DNA of 17,621 nt, taken from positions 1 to 17,621 of the forward strand of contig NZ_FQVM01000038.1 in assembly GCF_900129365.1 (NCBI RefSeq). Direction: 5' to 3'. The stretch comes from Clostridium fallax. GTDB taxonomy: Bacteria > Bacillota > Clostridia > Clostridiales > Clostridiaceae. The notes below the pieces were generated by a model. It saw only the letters and a list, made by a program, of their open reading frames with translations, was not told the origin of the DNA and made no database searches. Shown here one piece after another: positions 1 through 7,436 of the stretch. Made by a program: the position numbers and the translations under genes. The stretch's first letter is position 1. Each line of letters starts with the position of its first letter.

Positions 1-64
1 AACAAAAAATTAATTATTTATAAGAAAAATTATAAAATTAATTTAAGTATAGGTTTACAAAAAA

Positions 65-93
65 TTGAAAAAAGCATATAATTTGATTAAAAT
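65..93 (+). promoter_or_regulatory. Candidate vegetative promoter of the secreted nuclease gene
   Basis: A TTGAAA at 65-70 is followed after exactly 17 bases by TAAAAT at 88-93, each one mismatch from the sigma-A consensus. Transcription would start near 100, about 30 bases before the ATG at 130. AT-rich DNA yields such matches by chance, but position and spacing are good. The ribosome binding site AAGGGGG lies at 116-122. Confidence 0.5.
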
Positions 94-129
94 ACAAATT
101 TATTAATTTACATTTAAGGGGGTATCTTA

Positions 130-3100
130 ATGTCTAAAAATAAAATAATGGCTTTAGTTACAGCTGCTTTTATGTTTGCATCTAATACAATTGTATTTGC
201 TAAACCAATACAAAATAAAAATATAAAAGCAGAAAATACTTATGTAGAAAGTAGTTTAAAAAAGGATTCTAAAGTAGAAAATTATGTTACCATTTTAGAA
301 GCTAAAGATAAGGCCAAAGGGGAAGAGGTAAATCTTAAAGGAACAATTACAAGTAGAATTGGTAATAGTTTTTTCCTTCAAGATGATACAGCAGGAATAT
401 ATGTATATATGGGTGCTAAGAACCTAGATGAATTAAAATTAGGCAATGTGGTAACGTTTACTGGAATCTTAGATGAATATTATGGAGTAAAACAAATAAA
501 AAACATAAATAATCTGAAGGTAGTTTCAGAAAATAATAATCTTCCAAAAGCCAAAGTATTAAAGGCTGAAGAAGTTTCTAATGATAAATTTCTTGGAGAT
601 TTAATAACAGTAGAAAATATTACTATAACAACTGTAGGTAAAGGCAAAAAGGGATATAATGTAATAGCTACAGATGGTACATATAATGTGAATTTAAGAA
701 TAGATAAGTGGGTAAATCCATATATAGATAGTAAGGAATTTAAGGTAGGAACAAAAATAAATGTTACAGCTCCACTTACAAAGCATACAGATTTTAATGG
801 TGAAACTAAGTATCAATTAATGATAAGTAGTTTAAATAATATAAAACTTTCTAATAATCAAGATGCACAAAAAGTAGAGGTTAAAAAAATTCCAGAAATA
901 CAAGGAAGAGCTCATAGATCTCCTTTGGAAAATCAAAATGTTTCAGGAGTAGAAGGAATAGTTACTACTGTTTCTAGTAAGGACAAGTATCAAAGGGGTT
1001 TTTACATTCAAAGTGAAGTGCCAGATAATGATCCTGCAACTTCAGAAGGAATATTTGTAGAAACAAAAGATACTAAAAAAGTTAAAGTAGGAGATAAGGT
1101 AAAGGTTGATGGTACAGTAAAAGAATTAATTCATGACTATTCTCCAAAGACTTCTACAGGATTAACAGAAACAGCAATTAAGGCTACTGATTTTGAGGTA
1201 GAATCTTCTGATAATAAATTACCAGAACCTATAAATATTAATTTAGAAGGTAATTTATTAAAAAATATAGATAATGATGGATTAAAGGATTTTGAGCCAG
1301 AAGACGATGCAATAGATTACTATGAAAGCTTAGAAGGAATGCTTGTTAATGTTAAAGATCCATTAATAGTTGGTGCAGATGAACGTTATGGAGAATTAGC
1401 TGTTTTAGCTAGTAATGGTAAAAACTCTAAGGATAGTTTAACTCCTAATAATGGTATAAAAGCTAGTGAAGGAGATTTTAATCCTGAAATTATTACAATA
1501 GATGATGTTATAATTCCTATAAGCAATAAAGGTGGATTTATAGATAAAAATATGAAGGTAAAAGTTGGAGACAAGCTAGATGGTGATGTAAAGGGAATTA
1601 TGAGCTATGGTTTTGGGAAATATAAAGTTTTAAATAGCGAAAAATTACCTAATATAATACCAGGAAATACAAAAAGAGAAGTAACCACTATAGAAGAAAA
1701 AAAGGATAAGTTAACTATAGCAAGTTATAATATAGAAAACTTTAATAATAGTGATAAGAATAAAGTTAATGGAATAGCTAGGGATATAATAGAAAATTTA
1801 AAATGTCCAGATATTATAGGATTAGTAGAAGTTCAAGATAATAGTGGTGATTTAGATGATGGAACTACTGATGCATCAGAAAACTTTAAATCACTAATAA
1901 AAGCAATAAAAGATCAAAGCAAAGTTGAATATGATTTTGTAGAAATAGCTCCTAATAATAATGAAGATGGTGGAAAACCAGGCGGAAATATAAGACAAGG
2001 TTATTTATATAGAATACATAGAGTTTGCTTAAGTAATAATAAAAAAGGAGATGCAGTAACTCCAGTAAAAGTTTCTGCTAATGATAATTCAAGACCTTTC
2101 AATGAAAATGGACTTTCTATAAATCCTGGAAGAATAGATCCAATGAATGAAGCCTTTAAGCATAGTAGAAAACCTTTAGTATGTGAATTTATGTTTAATG
2201 GAGAAAAGGTAGTTGTAATAGCAAATCACTTAGGATCTAAAAGAGGAGATCAATATTTATTTGGAAGTATACAACCACCACAAATGAAAAGTGAAGTATC
2301 AAGAATAAAACAAGCAAAGGTAATAAATGATTTTATTAAAGAAATAAAAGAAGTTAATCCAAAATCTAATATAGTAGTACTTGGAGATATGAATGACTTT
2401 GAATTTTCTGATACAATAAAAACTTTAGAAGGAAATGAAATGACAGATATGATAAATACTCTTCCAGTAAATGAGAGATTTACATATGTACATAATGGTA
2501 ATTCACAAGTTTTAGACCATATATTAGTATCTAATAACCTAAAGGATCAAGCTAAATTTGATATAGTAAATATAAATTCACAATTTACTAAAGGATATGG
2601 AAGATTAAGTGACCACGATCCTATTTTAGTTCAATTAGATTTAGAAGCTAATAAAAATCAAGATAACAATCAAAATAATGAACAAAACAATGAACAAAGT
2701 AAAGAGGGATGGAAGTCTATAGATGGACACTGGTATTATTTAAATAGTGATGGAACATTTAAAACTGGATGGGAATTTTTAAATGGAGATTGGTACTATT
2801 TTAGTAATACTGGGGTTATGAGAACAAATTGGTTTAATGATGGATTTAACTGGTATTACCTAAGAGAAGGTGCTATGAAAAATGGATGGCAATTTATAGA
2901 TAATAACTGGTATTATCTAAATAGCGATGGCACTTTAAAAACAGGATGGGTTTATAGCTGTAATAAATGGTATTTTCTTAACTCTAATGGAGCAATGGAA
3001 AAAGGATGGCAATCTATAAATGGTAGATGGTATTATTTAGGTGATAATGGAGTTATGGCGACTGGATGGAATTTTGTAAGTGGAAGTTGGTACTATCTTA

Positions 3101-3180
3101 GCCGTAATGGAGATATGCTTATTAATGGTATAATAGATGGATGGACTATCCAAGGAAATGGAATAGCAAGCTTACTATAA
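130..3180 (+). CDS. Secreted, cell-wall-anchored EEP-family nuclease with OB-fold domains and choline-binding-type repeats
   Basis: 1016 aa. Residues 1-25 are a signal peptide (Lys-rich start, hydrophobic core, cleavage probably after VFA). Residues about 65-510 hold two or three OB-fold-like units of the kind found in extracellular nucleases of the YhcR/ExeM type; the second has GFYIQ and the stretch DPATSEGIFV, the third YESLEGMLV. The catalytic endonuclease/exonuclease/phosphatase domain spans about 527-838 and looks intact: N534, E567 (LVEVQD), H700 (NHLGSK), D753/N755 (GDMND), D796/H797 and D828/H829 (SDHDP). A Asn/Gln-rich linker (about 841-858) leads to seven roughly 20-residue GW...WYYL...G repeats (860 to about 1000), the CW_binding_1/choline-binding type. 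The likely role is degradation of extracellular DNA at the cell surface for nutrients, biofilm turnover or escape from DNA traps; this role and the substrate are inferred. The gene is monocistronic, with its own promoter and terminator. Confidence 0.9.
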   Translation: MSKNKIMALVTAAFMFASNTIVFAKPIQNKNIKAENTYVESSLKKDSKVENYVTILEAKDKAKGEEVNLKGTITSRIGNSFFLQDDTAGIYVYMGAKNLDELKLGNVVTFTGILDEYYGVKQIKNINNLKVVSENNNLPKAKVLKAEEVSNDKFLGDLITVENITITTVGKGKKGYNVIATDGTYNVNLRIDKWVNPYIDSKEFKVGTKINVTAPLTKHTDFNGETKYQLMISSLNNIKLSNNQDAQKVEVKKIPEIQGRAHRSPLENQNVSGVEGIVTTVSSKDKYQRGFYIQSEVPDNDPATSEGIFVETKDTKKVKVGDKVKVDGTVKELIHDYSPKTSTGLTETAIKATDFEVESSDNKLPEPININLEGNLLKNIDNDGLKDFEPEDDAIDYYESLEGMLVNVKDPLIVGADERYGELAVLASNGKNSKDSLTPNNGIKASEGDFNPEIITIDDVIIPISNKGGFIDKNMKVKVGDKLDGDVKGIMSYGFGKYKVLNSEKLPNIIPGNTKREVTTIEEKKDKLTIASYNIENFNNSDKNKVNGIARDIIENLKCPDIIGLVEVQDNSGDLDDGTTDASENFKSLIKAIKDQSKVEYDFVEIAPNNNEDGGKPGGNIRQGYLYRIHRVCLSNNKKGDAVTPVKVSANDNSRPFNENGLSINPGRIDPMNEAFKHSRKPLVCEFMFNGEKVVVIANHLGSKRGDQYLFGSIQPPQMKSEVSRIKQAKVINDFIKEIKEVNPKSNIVVLGDMNDFEFSDTIKTLEGNEMTDMINTLPVNERFTYVHNGNSQVLDHILVSNNLKDQAKFDIVNINSQFTKGYGRLSDHDPILVQLDLEANKNQDNNQNNEQNNEQSKEGWKSIDGHWYYLNSDGTFKTGWEFLNGDWYYFSNTGVMRTNWFNDGFNWYYLREGAMKNGWQFIDNNWYYLNSDGTLKTGWVYSCNKWYFLNSNGAMEKGWQSINGRWYYLGDNGVMATGWNFVSGSWYYLSRNGDMLINGIIDGWTIQGNGIASLL
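2707..3140 (+). repeat. Seven tandem cell-wall-binding repeats inside the nuclease gene
   Basis: The 3' end of the gene encodes seven successive units of about 20 residues with a GW start and a central WYYL or WYYF/WYFL core. The third unit begins NW and lacks part of the turn. A degenerate eighth segment (GIIDGW) follows. In the family such repeats form a beta-solenoid whose aromatic residues bind choline or other wall polymers. Units are diverged at DNA level, so recent slippage expansion is unlikely. Confidence 0.85.
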
Positions 3181-3298
3181 ATAAATTAAAGTGATACTAA
3201 TAAAATTTTCTAATGATTTATATGAATAAATTTATCTCGAAGATAATCTAGACATAGAAATTCAAATATATAAAAATCAATATTAATATTAAAAAAGT

Positions 3299-3343
3299 AG
3301 GTGTATAAAATGATTTTTTAATTATTTTATACACCTTTGTTTT
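3299..3343. terminator. Bidirectional rho-independent terminator between nuclease and DedA genes
   Basis: A perfect 12-bp stem, AGGTGTATAAAA (3299-3310) with TTTTATACACCT (3325-3336), is followed by TTGTTTT on the plus strand. On the minus strand it is followed by ACTTTTTT, the complement of 3291-3298. It can therefore end both convergent transcripts. Confidence 0.85.
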
Positions 3344-3422
3344 ATAAAATTATATATTTTAAAGAGGTACTATGTATTTATAAATTGTATATTTATTTAA
3401 AATAAGTACAAAGTATATATAA

Positions 3423-4034
3423 TCATAATTTATTAGTTTTTTTAATCAGCTTTTTATTTCTTATAATAGCTATAATTATTAGAATGATTATAATAATAAT
3501 TAATATGGTAGAGTATTTTTTTATTACTAGATTTAAAGCTTTTTTATTTTTGGTAAAAATAGTTCCTAATTTTATTAGAATGAAATTCCAAAGACTCATA
3601 CCTAATGCAGAAAAAAATAAGAATCTATCTAATTTCATATTTATTATTCCTGCAATGATAGAGGTAAAAGTTCTAGCAAAAGGAAAGGTTCTAGATAAAA
3701 ATACTCCGATATATCTATATTTTCTTAATATTTTTTCTGATTTTTCTATAGATAATTTAAATTTAGGATTATTTTTTTTTAGTTTACAAAGAAAATTATT
3801 TCCTATATATTTTCCAAATAGAAACATTATTAATGATCCTAAGGACCCTCCAAGTATAGATACTATAGTTATAAGTAAAATATTTTGATGATTACTTTTC
3901 GCAACTGCACCAATAAATGGTAGTGCAATTTCGCTTGGTATTGGTATACATAAATATTCAAGTAAACTTGTAACAAATACACTAATGATTCCATATTTAA
4001 GTATAAACATTTTTGTTATGGTTACTAAATTCAT
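3423..4034 (-). CDS. DedA-family (SNARE-associated Golgi/VTT) integral membrane protein
   Basis: 203 aa, near the usual DedA length of about 200. The N-terminal re-entrant motif is seen at residues 26-42 (EYLCIPIPSEIALPF), matching the family's E...P.P.E pattern. A glycine-rich segment GGSLGSLIMFLFGKYIG follows at 62-78, and the second signature FLSRTFPFARTFTSIIAG at 112-129 keeps the R..P..R arrangement. A hydrophobic, Ile-rich last helix lies at about 176-192. Members contribute to membrane homeostasis; some recycle undecaprenyl phosphate or move phosphatidylethanolamine, but the substrate here cannot be told. The start is supported by AGGAAG, the complement of 4043-4048, eight bases upstream. 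The gene stands alone and ends at the bidirectional terminator shared with the nuclease gene. Confidence 0.85.
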   Translation of the reverse strand: MNLVTITKMFILKYGIISVFVTSLLEYLCIPIPSEIALPFIGAVAKSNHQNILLITIVSILGGSLGSLIMFLFGKYIGNNFLCKLKKNNPKFKLSIEKSEKILRKYRYIGVFLSRTFPFARTFTSIIAGIINMKLDRFLFFSALGMSLWNFILIKLGTIFTKNKKALNLVIKKYSTILIIIIIILIIIAIIRNKKLIKKTNKL

Positions 4035-4069
4035 ATTAATTACTTCCTATCTTTTAACTCTATAAGAGA

Positions 4070-4098
4070 ATTATAGCAATAATAGATTTTTAAGATAA
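4070..4098 (-). promoter_or_regulatory. Candidate extended -10 promoter of the dedA-like gene
   Basis: Reading the minus strand, TTGCTATAAT contains TATAAT (plus 4075-4070) preceded by TGC, an extended -10. The -35 region 17 bases upstream (TTATCT) is poor, which an extended -10 can offset. The rest of the gap 4099-4399 is featureless AT-rich DNA; I see no gene or RNA in it. Confidence 0.4.
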
Positions 4099-4399
4099 TG
4101 GATAATATATTAATTTATATTTAAATATAGGTTAATCAATTTATAAAAAATTCTTTATTTTTTATAGGAACTTTTTATCCATTCACTATACAAAATTTAT
4201 ACATTGATTTTATTAAAAATTTAATAGTTAAAATTATAATTAATTATGAAATGTAACTTATATAAATAACTTTTAAAATGTTTTTTCATTTAAAGTATAT
4301 CTTATTTTAAAATTTTAGATATAATAAGTTTTTGAAAATTAAATTATAATATTTGTACAAATTATATAATAAATTTGAAAAAGTTAATTTATATAAAGT

Positions 4400-4439
4400 A
4401 AAAATATATAGATGTATTTAAATACATCTATATATTTTT
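4400..4439 (-). terminator. Terminator overlapping the end of the methyltransferase gene (40-bp perfect palindrome)
   Basis: The sequence is a perfect inverted repeat centred between 4419 and 4420, about 20 bp per arm. On the minus strand it is followed by a TTTTTACTTT tract. It begins inside the last codons of the methyltransferase gene, whose TAG stop is at 4430-4428. It is best read as the rho-independent terminator of the ECF/methyltransferase operon. Confidence 0.75.
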
Positions 4440-5003
4440 TTCTCCTAAAATAAAATACATTTCTTTATTATCTATAATTTTATTTATTATAAAATATTTT
4501 TTCATTACATTTGAAGTTGTTTCAGCAGAATCTAATAGGTGATTCTTTACTTCAGATTTACTTTTATGTATATTATTAATTTTTTCTTTACTTTCAGAAT
4601 GAGCTATAATTATTTTGCCATTATTTTTTAATAAACTATAAATATGTTTAAAAAGTTTTTCTTTATCTTCAAAATGAGGATATACAGAATATAAAAATAT
4701 GTAATCAAAAAGTTTTCCATTAAAATTTAATATATCTTCTCTTATAAAGGAAACCCTTTCATCTTTATATTTCTTTCTAGCAATATTAAGCATATTTTCT
4801 GCTATATCTATAGCTAAAATAGATTTAGGATTAGTTTTTAAAAGATATTGTATTAAAACACCAGTACCTGTTCCAACATCTAGTATTTGGCTATTTTCTT
4901 TTATTTTAGATAAGTTTATTATTTTCCTTAGCTTTTTAGGATCATGATAGCAAATTTCATCCCAATTTGAAGCTATTTTATTAAAAAATTCCCTGTTATT
5001 CAT
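4428..5003 (-). CDS. Class I SAM-dependent methyltransferase
   Basis: 191 aa. Motif I, the SAM-binding glycine loop, is at residues 40-48 (ILDVGTGTG); the acidic residue at the end of strand 2 is D66 (LAIDIAENML); motif II/III are DYIFLYSVYPHF (100-111) and LLKNNGKIIIAHSE (124-137). The overall order is that of the small Methyltransf_11/25 type (UbiE-like superfamily). The substrate is not evident. The start ATG overlaps the last codons of the upstream ECF gene by 8 bases and has only a weak ribosome binding site, so translational coupling is likely. The pairing suggests that it acts on, or near the metabolism of, whatever the transporter imports, but that is inference. Confidence 0.8.
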   Translation of the reverse strand: MNNREFFNKIASNWDEICYHDPKKLRKIINLSKIKENSQILDVGTGTGVLIQYLLKTNPKSILAIDIAENMLNIARKKYKDERVSFIREDILNFNGKLFDYIFLYSVYPHFEDKEKLFKHIYSLLKNNGKIIIAHSESKEKINNIHKSKSEVKNHLLDSAETTSNVMKKYFIINKIIDNKEMYFILGEKNI

Positions 5004-5523
5004 TTAAAAATATACTTTCTTTATGATTTCCTAAAGCTTTAACAATTATAGGAATTAATATGAGTTGAATTATTATTCCCATAAAAGGTTTAATGAAAGA
5101 ACTTGCCACAAAAATAGATAAAGTATATTTATTACCTTGTGCAGATAAAAGGCAATAATATAAAATACCAGATACTAATCGACCTAAAATCATTGAAATT
5201 ATTAAGGAAATAAAAATATTAAATTTTTTATTTTTATAAAGATATCCTGAAAAGAAACCGTATACAGATAATTCAAAAGCCATAATAATAGCTACAGGAA
5301 ATAATGGGGGCATGCCTGAAATAAATGAATTTAAAAGAGGGGTTATAAAACCAACTATAAATCCATATTCTTTACCTAGAATAAATCCACAAAGTAAAAC
5401 AGGAATATGCATAGGTAAAAATATTTTTCCAGGGATATTAGTTAAATGAAAAAATAGTGGAATTACTATGCCTAAGGCTAGAAAAAGAGCAGCTTTTACT
5501 AATTTGTTTGTTGAAAAATTCAT
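4996..5523 (-). CDS. ECF transporter substrate-binding (S) component
   Basis: 175 aa with about six hydrophobic segments (roughly residues 8-26, 36-54, 56-72, 78-97, 103-125, 136-164), as expected for the integral S subunits of energy-coupling-factor vitamin importers. TM1 carries the small-residue AxxxA pattern (A12, A16) that packs against EcfT. Other marks are LPMHIPVLLCGFILG (36-50) and the segment SGMPPLFPVAIIMAFEL (69-85), which to me recalls the pantothenate-type S component (PanT) group; the vitamin assignment is a low-confidence guess. No EcfA/EcfT genes are nearby, so it would use a shared energising module encoded elsewhere (group II arrangement). The start is fixed by AGGAGG seven bases upstream (complement of 5531-5536). 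Confidence 0.82.
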   Translation of the reverse strand: MNFSTNKLVKAALFLALGIVIPLFFHLTNIPGKIFLPMHIPVLLCGFILGKEYGFIVGFITPLLNSFISGMPPLFPVAIIMAFELSVYGFFSGYLYKNKKFNIFISLIISMILGRLVSGILYYCLLSAQGNKYTLSIFVASSFIKPFMGIIIQLILIPIIVKALGNHKESIFLNE

Positions 5524-5593
5524 TTTAAAACCTCCTAATATTTATAGATTTTTAAAGAAAATATTTTAAATAGAATTTATTACCATAATATAA

Positions 5594-5599
5594 ATTATA
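5594..5599 (-). promoter_or_regulatory. Candidate extended -10 element of the ECF/methyltransferase operon
   Basis: On the minus strand TGGTATAAT gives a consensus TATAAT with the TGn extension. The -35 position (TATAAA) is poor. The predicted leader is about 60 bases, too short for the known vitamin riboswitches, and no riboswitch core is recognisable in it. Confidence 0.4.
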
Positions 5600-5746
5600 C
5601 CATGAAAGGTAAGTTTTTTATATTTTAAAGTGATGAAATATTAAAAATTGATGTATAATTTTAATAAAGAACATAATTAAAAAACTTATATTTATATAAT
5701 GTATAATAAATATTAATGATATTTTTATTTAAAGGGGAGAAATAAT

Positions 5747-6286
5747 ATGAATAAAGTTATTTTATTAAGTGGAAGTCCAAAGGAAGATGGAAATTGTATG
5801 GATGTTCTTAAAGAATGTGCAAAAGTTATTGAAGAAAATAATTTAAAAGCAGAAATAGTATCTATAGCAGGTATGGATTTAAAGGATTGTATGAATGAGA
5901 GTTATGATGATGGTTTTCATGAAATTATTGAAAAAATTAAAGATGCAAAAGGACTTATAGTGGCATCACCAGTTTATTGGGGAACAGCTAGAGGAGAGGT
6001 TATGGTAGCTCTTCAAAGAATTGCAATGGCATCTAAAAAAGAAGGAAACTTTTTATCAAGAATGGTAGGAGGACCTATTGCAGTAGCAAGACGTGGAGGA
6101 CAAACATCTACTATTCAAGAGATGTTAATGTTTTATTTTATAAATGATATGATAGTACCAGGTTCTACATACTGGAATATAGTATTTGGTAAAGAACCTG
6201 GAGATGCTTTAAAAGATGAAGAAGGAATAAAAACAGTAAAGAGATTTTCAGAAAATGTAGCTTATTTAATTAAAAAAATGTATTAA
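5747..6286 (+). CDS. Flavodoxin-fold NAD(P)H-dependent FMN reductase-like protein
   Basis: 179 aa. The N-terminal strand and FMN-phosphate loop are at residues 4-17 (VILLSGSPKEDGNC), followed by a helix and the flavin-contacting SPVYWGTARGEV (74-85) and VARRGGQTST (113-122). These mark the FMN_red/NADPH-dependent oxidoreductase family of cytoplasmic flavoproteins that reduce FMN, quinones or iron-sulphur partners. Iron-sulphur flavoproteins of this family usually have a compact Cys cluster after the second strand; here only C48 is present at that place and the segment is short, so a 4Fe-4S cluster is unlikely. The start is set by AAAGGGGAG at 5731-5739. The gene is monocistronic, divergent from the ECF operon. 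The natural substrate is unknown. Confidence 0.8.
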   Translation: MNKVILLSGSPKEDGNCMDVLKECAKVIEENNLKAEIVSIAGMDLKDCMNESYDDGFHEIIEKIKDAKGLIVASPVYWGTARGEVMVALQRIAMASKKEGNFLSRMVGGPIAVARRGGQTSTIQEMLMFYFINDMIVPGSTYWNIVFGKEPGDALKDEEGIKTVKRFSENVAYLIKKMY

Positions 6287-6300
6287 ATTATATTCAATGT

Positions 6301-6341
6301 AGAGATATAAATTTATTTTTAAGTTTATATCTCTTTATTTT
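6301..6341 (+). terminator. Rho-independent terminator after the flavoprotein gene
   Basis: An 11-bp perfect stem, AGAGATATAAA (6301-6311) with TTTATATCTCT (6324-6334), is followed by TTATTTTAT. It begins 14 bases after the stop codon. Confidence 0.75.
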
Positions 6342-6461
6342 ATATATGTCTTTTAAAATAAGTTATTATTATAAAAATATTAAAGATAATACATAAAATA
6401 GATAATTTATTAAATAAATAACAATTTTATACGAATAAATAAATTATAAAAGGTCTTAAAA

Positions 6462-6477
6462 TAAAGATTAATCTTTA
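6462..6477. promoter_or_regulatory. 16-bp palindrome just upstream of the chemoreceptor-like gene
   Basis: TAAAGATTAATCTTTA is a perfect inverted repeat ending three bases before the ribosome binding site GAGGGGG (6481-6487). It could be a protein-binding site or a small leader hairpin next to the Shine-Dalgarno sequence. No other copy was noticed in the window. The rest of the gap from 6342 shows nothing definite. Confidence 0.3.
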
Positions 6478-6496
6478 GAAGAGGGGGTATTTAACT

Positions 6497-7336
6497 ATGA
6501 CAATTATTTCAAATTTAGATGATAATGAATTAATGAAATCTTTTAATAATCTTATAGAATATTTACCATACTACTTTGATGATGAAGTTGCATTTACAAT
6601 GTCTAATACTGAGTATTTTTTAAAGGGAGTAGATAGTCCTAATATAAAGCTTGGAGTTAAAAAGGGAGATAAGATTCCTAAAGGTTGTGGTGCAGATGAA
6701 TGCTTAAAGGCTAAGAAACCTATATCTATTATAGTTCCTAAAGATGTATATGGAGTGTCAATAAGAGCAATTGGAATTCCAGTTAAAGAAAACGGAGAAA
6801 TTGTGGGGACAATAGTAATTGCCAGGAGTTTAGAAAGAAAAAAACATATGGTAGAACTTACTGAGACTCTCTCAACATCTTTAGAAGAAATTACAGAATC
6901 TCTTCATGTTATAAATGAAGGTGTTTGCAATGTTTTAGAATTAAATACAAAAATAAAAAATAACATGGATAATACTTATGATGAAACAAAAAATACTAAT
7001 GAGGTATTAAAGTTTATTCAAAATATAGCAAGACAAACTAATTTATTAGGTCTTAATGCAGCTATAGAATCTTCGAGAGCTGGAGAGTTTGGAAAGGGTT
7101 TTAATGTTGTAGCAAATGAAATAAGGAAATTGTCAATATCAAGTAGTGAATCTATTAAGAAGATTAATGAAGTATTAAATAAAATACAAGGATCTGTAGG
7201 AGAGATTTCAAAGGATGTTACAGAATCTAATAATGTATTTGAAGAGCAAGTATCTTCTATAGAGAGGATAACAGAAGTTATAGATAATTTAAATGAATCA
7301 GCTCAAAGACTTAAAATAATAACAGAAAAAATATAA
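6497..7336 (+). CDS. Small soluble methyl-accepting chemotaxis-type signalling protein
   Basis: 279 aa without a membrane segment. Residues about 1-112 form an alpha/beta sensor-like domain with two cysteines, C64 and C69 (KGCGADECL), and the segment VYGVSIRAIGIPVKENGEIVGTIVIAR (84-110), resembling the PAS/GAF-like N-terminal half of soluble receptors such as B. subtilis YfmS. Residues about 115-279 are a coiled coil with the chemoreceptor hairpin tip at 174-212 (IARQTNLLGLNAAIESSRAGE...VVANEIRKL), the contact region for CheA/CheW. The coiled coil is short, so methylation sites are few or absent. Start: GAGGGGG nine bases upstream. No che or flagellar genes are nearby. Cytoplasmic sensing of a metabolite, metal or redox state through the cysteines is a reasonable guess; the ligand is unknown. 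Confidence 0.82.
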   Translation: MTIISNLDDNELMKSFNNLIEYLPYYFDDEVAFTMSNTEYFLKGVDSPNIKLGVKKGDKIPKGCGADECLKAKKPISIIVPKDVYGVSIRAIGIPVKENGEIVGTIVIARSLERKKHMVELTETLSTSLEEITESLHVINEGVCNVLELNTKIKNNMDNTYDETKNTNEVLKFIQNIARQTNLLGLNAAIESSRAGEFGKGFNVVANEIRKLSISSSESIKKINEVLNKIQGSVGEISKDVTESNNVFEEQVSSIERITEVIDNLNESAQRLKIITEKI

Positions 7337-7345
7337 ATATATTGT

Positions 7346-7388
7346 ATAAGAAGTCATACAAACTAGAATAGATTGTATGACTTCTTAT
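7346..7388 (+). terminator. Long hairpin terminator after the chemoreceptor-like gene
   Basis: A perfect 16-bp stem joins 7346-7361 (ATAAGAAGTCATACAA) to 7373-7388, with an 11-base loop. It lies ten bases after the stop codon. The following U-tract is interrupted (ATTTAAAAAAATTTTTTT), but the stem is very stable for this AT-rich DNA. Confidence 0.75.
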
Positions 7389-7409
7389 ATTTAAAAAAAT
7401 TTTTTTATA

Positions 7410-7418
7410 TGTTATATT
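7410..7418 (+). promoter_or_regulatory. Possible extended -10 of the HAD phosphatase gene
   Basis: TGTTATATT has the TGn extension and a one-mismatch -10 hexamer, between the preceding terminator and the ATG at 7437. A convincing -35 is not visible. The ribosome binding site GGGGTGAT is at 7424-7431. Confidence 0.25.
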
Positions 7419-7436
7419 ATTATGGGGTGATTTAAA

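Noticed and set aside
3484..3888. 134-codon open frame on the plus strand opposite the DedA gene
   Set aside because: It is antisense to a gene with clear family motifs, has no ribosome binding site, and its product is low-complexity with no recognisable domain.
4400..4439. Perfect palindrome as a recombination or attachment site
   Set aside because: There is no integrase, no flanking direct repeat and no second copy; position and T-tract fit a terminator.
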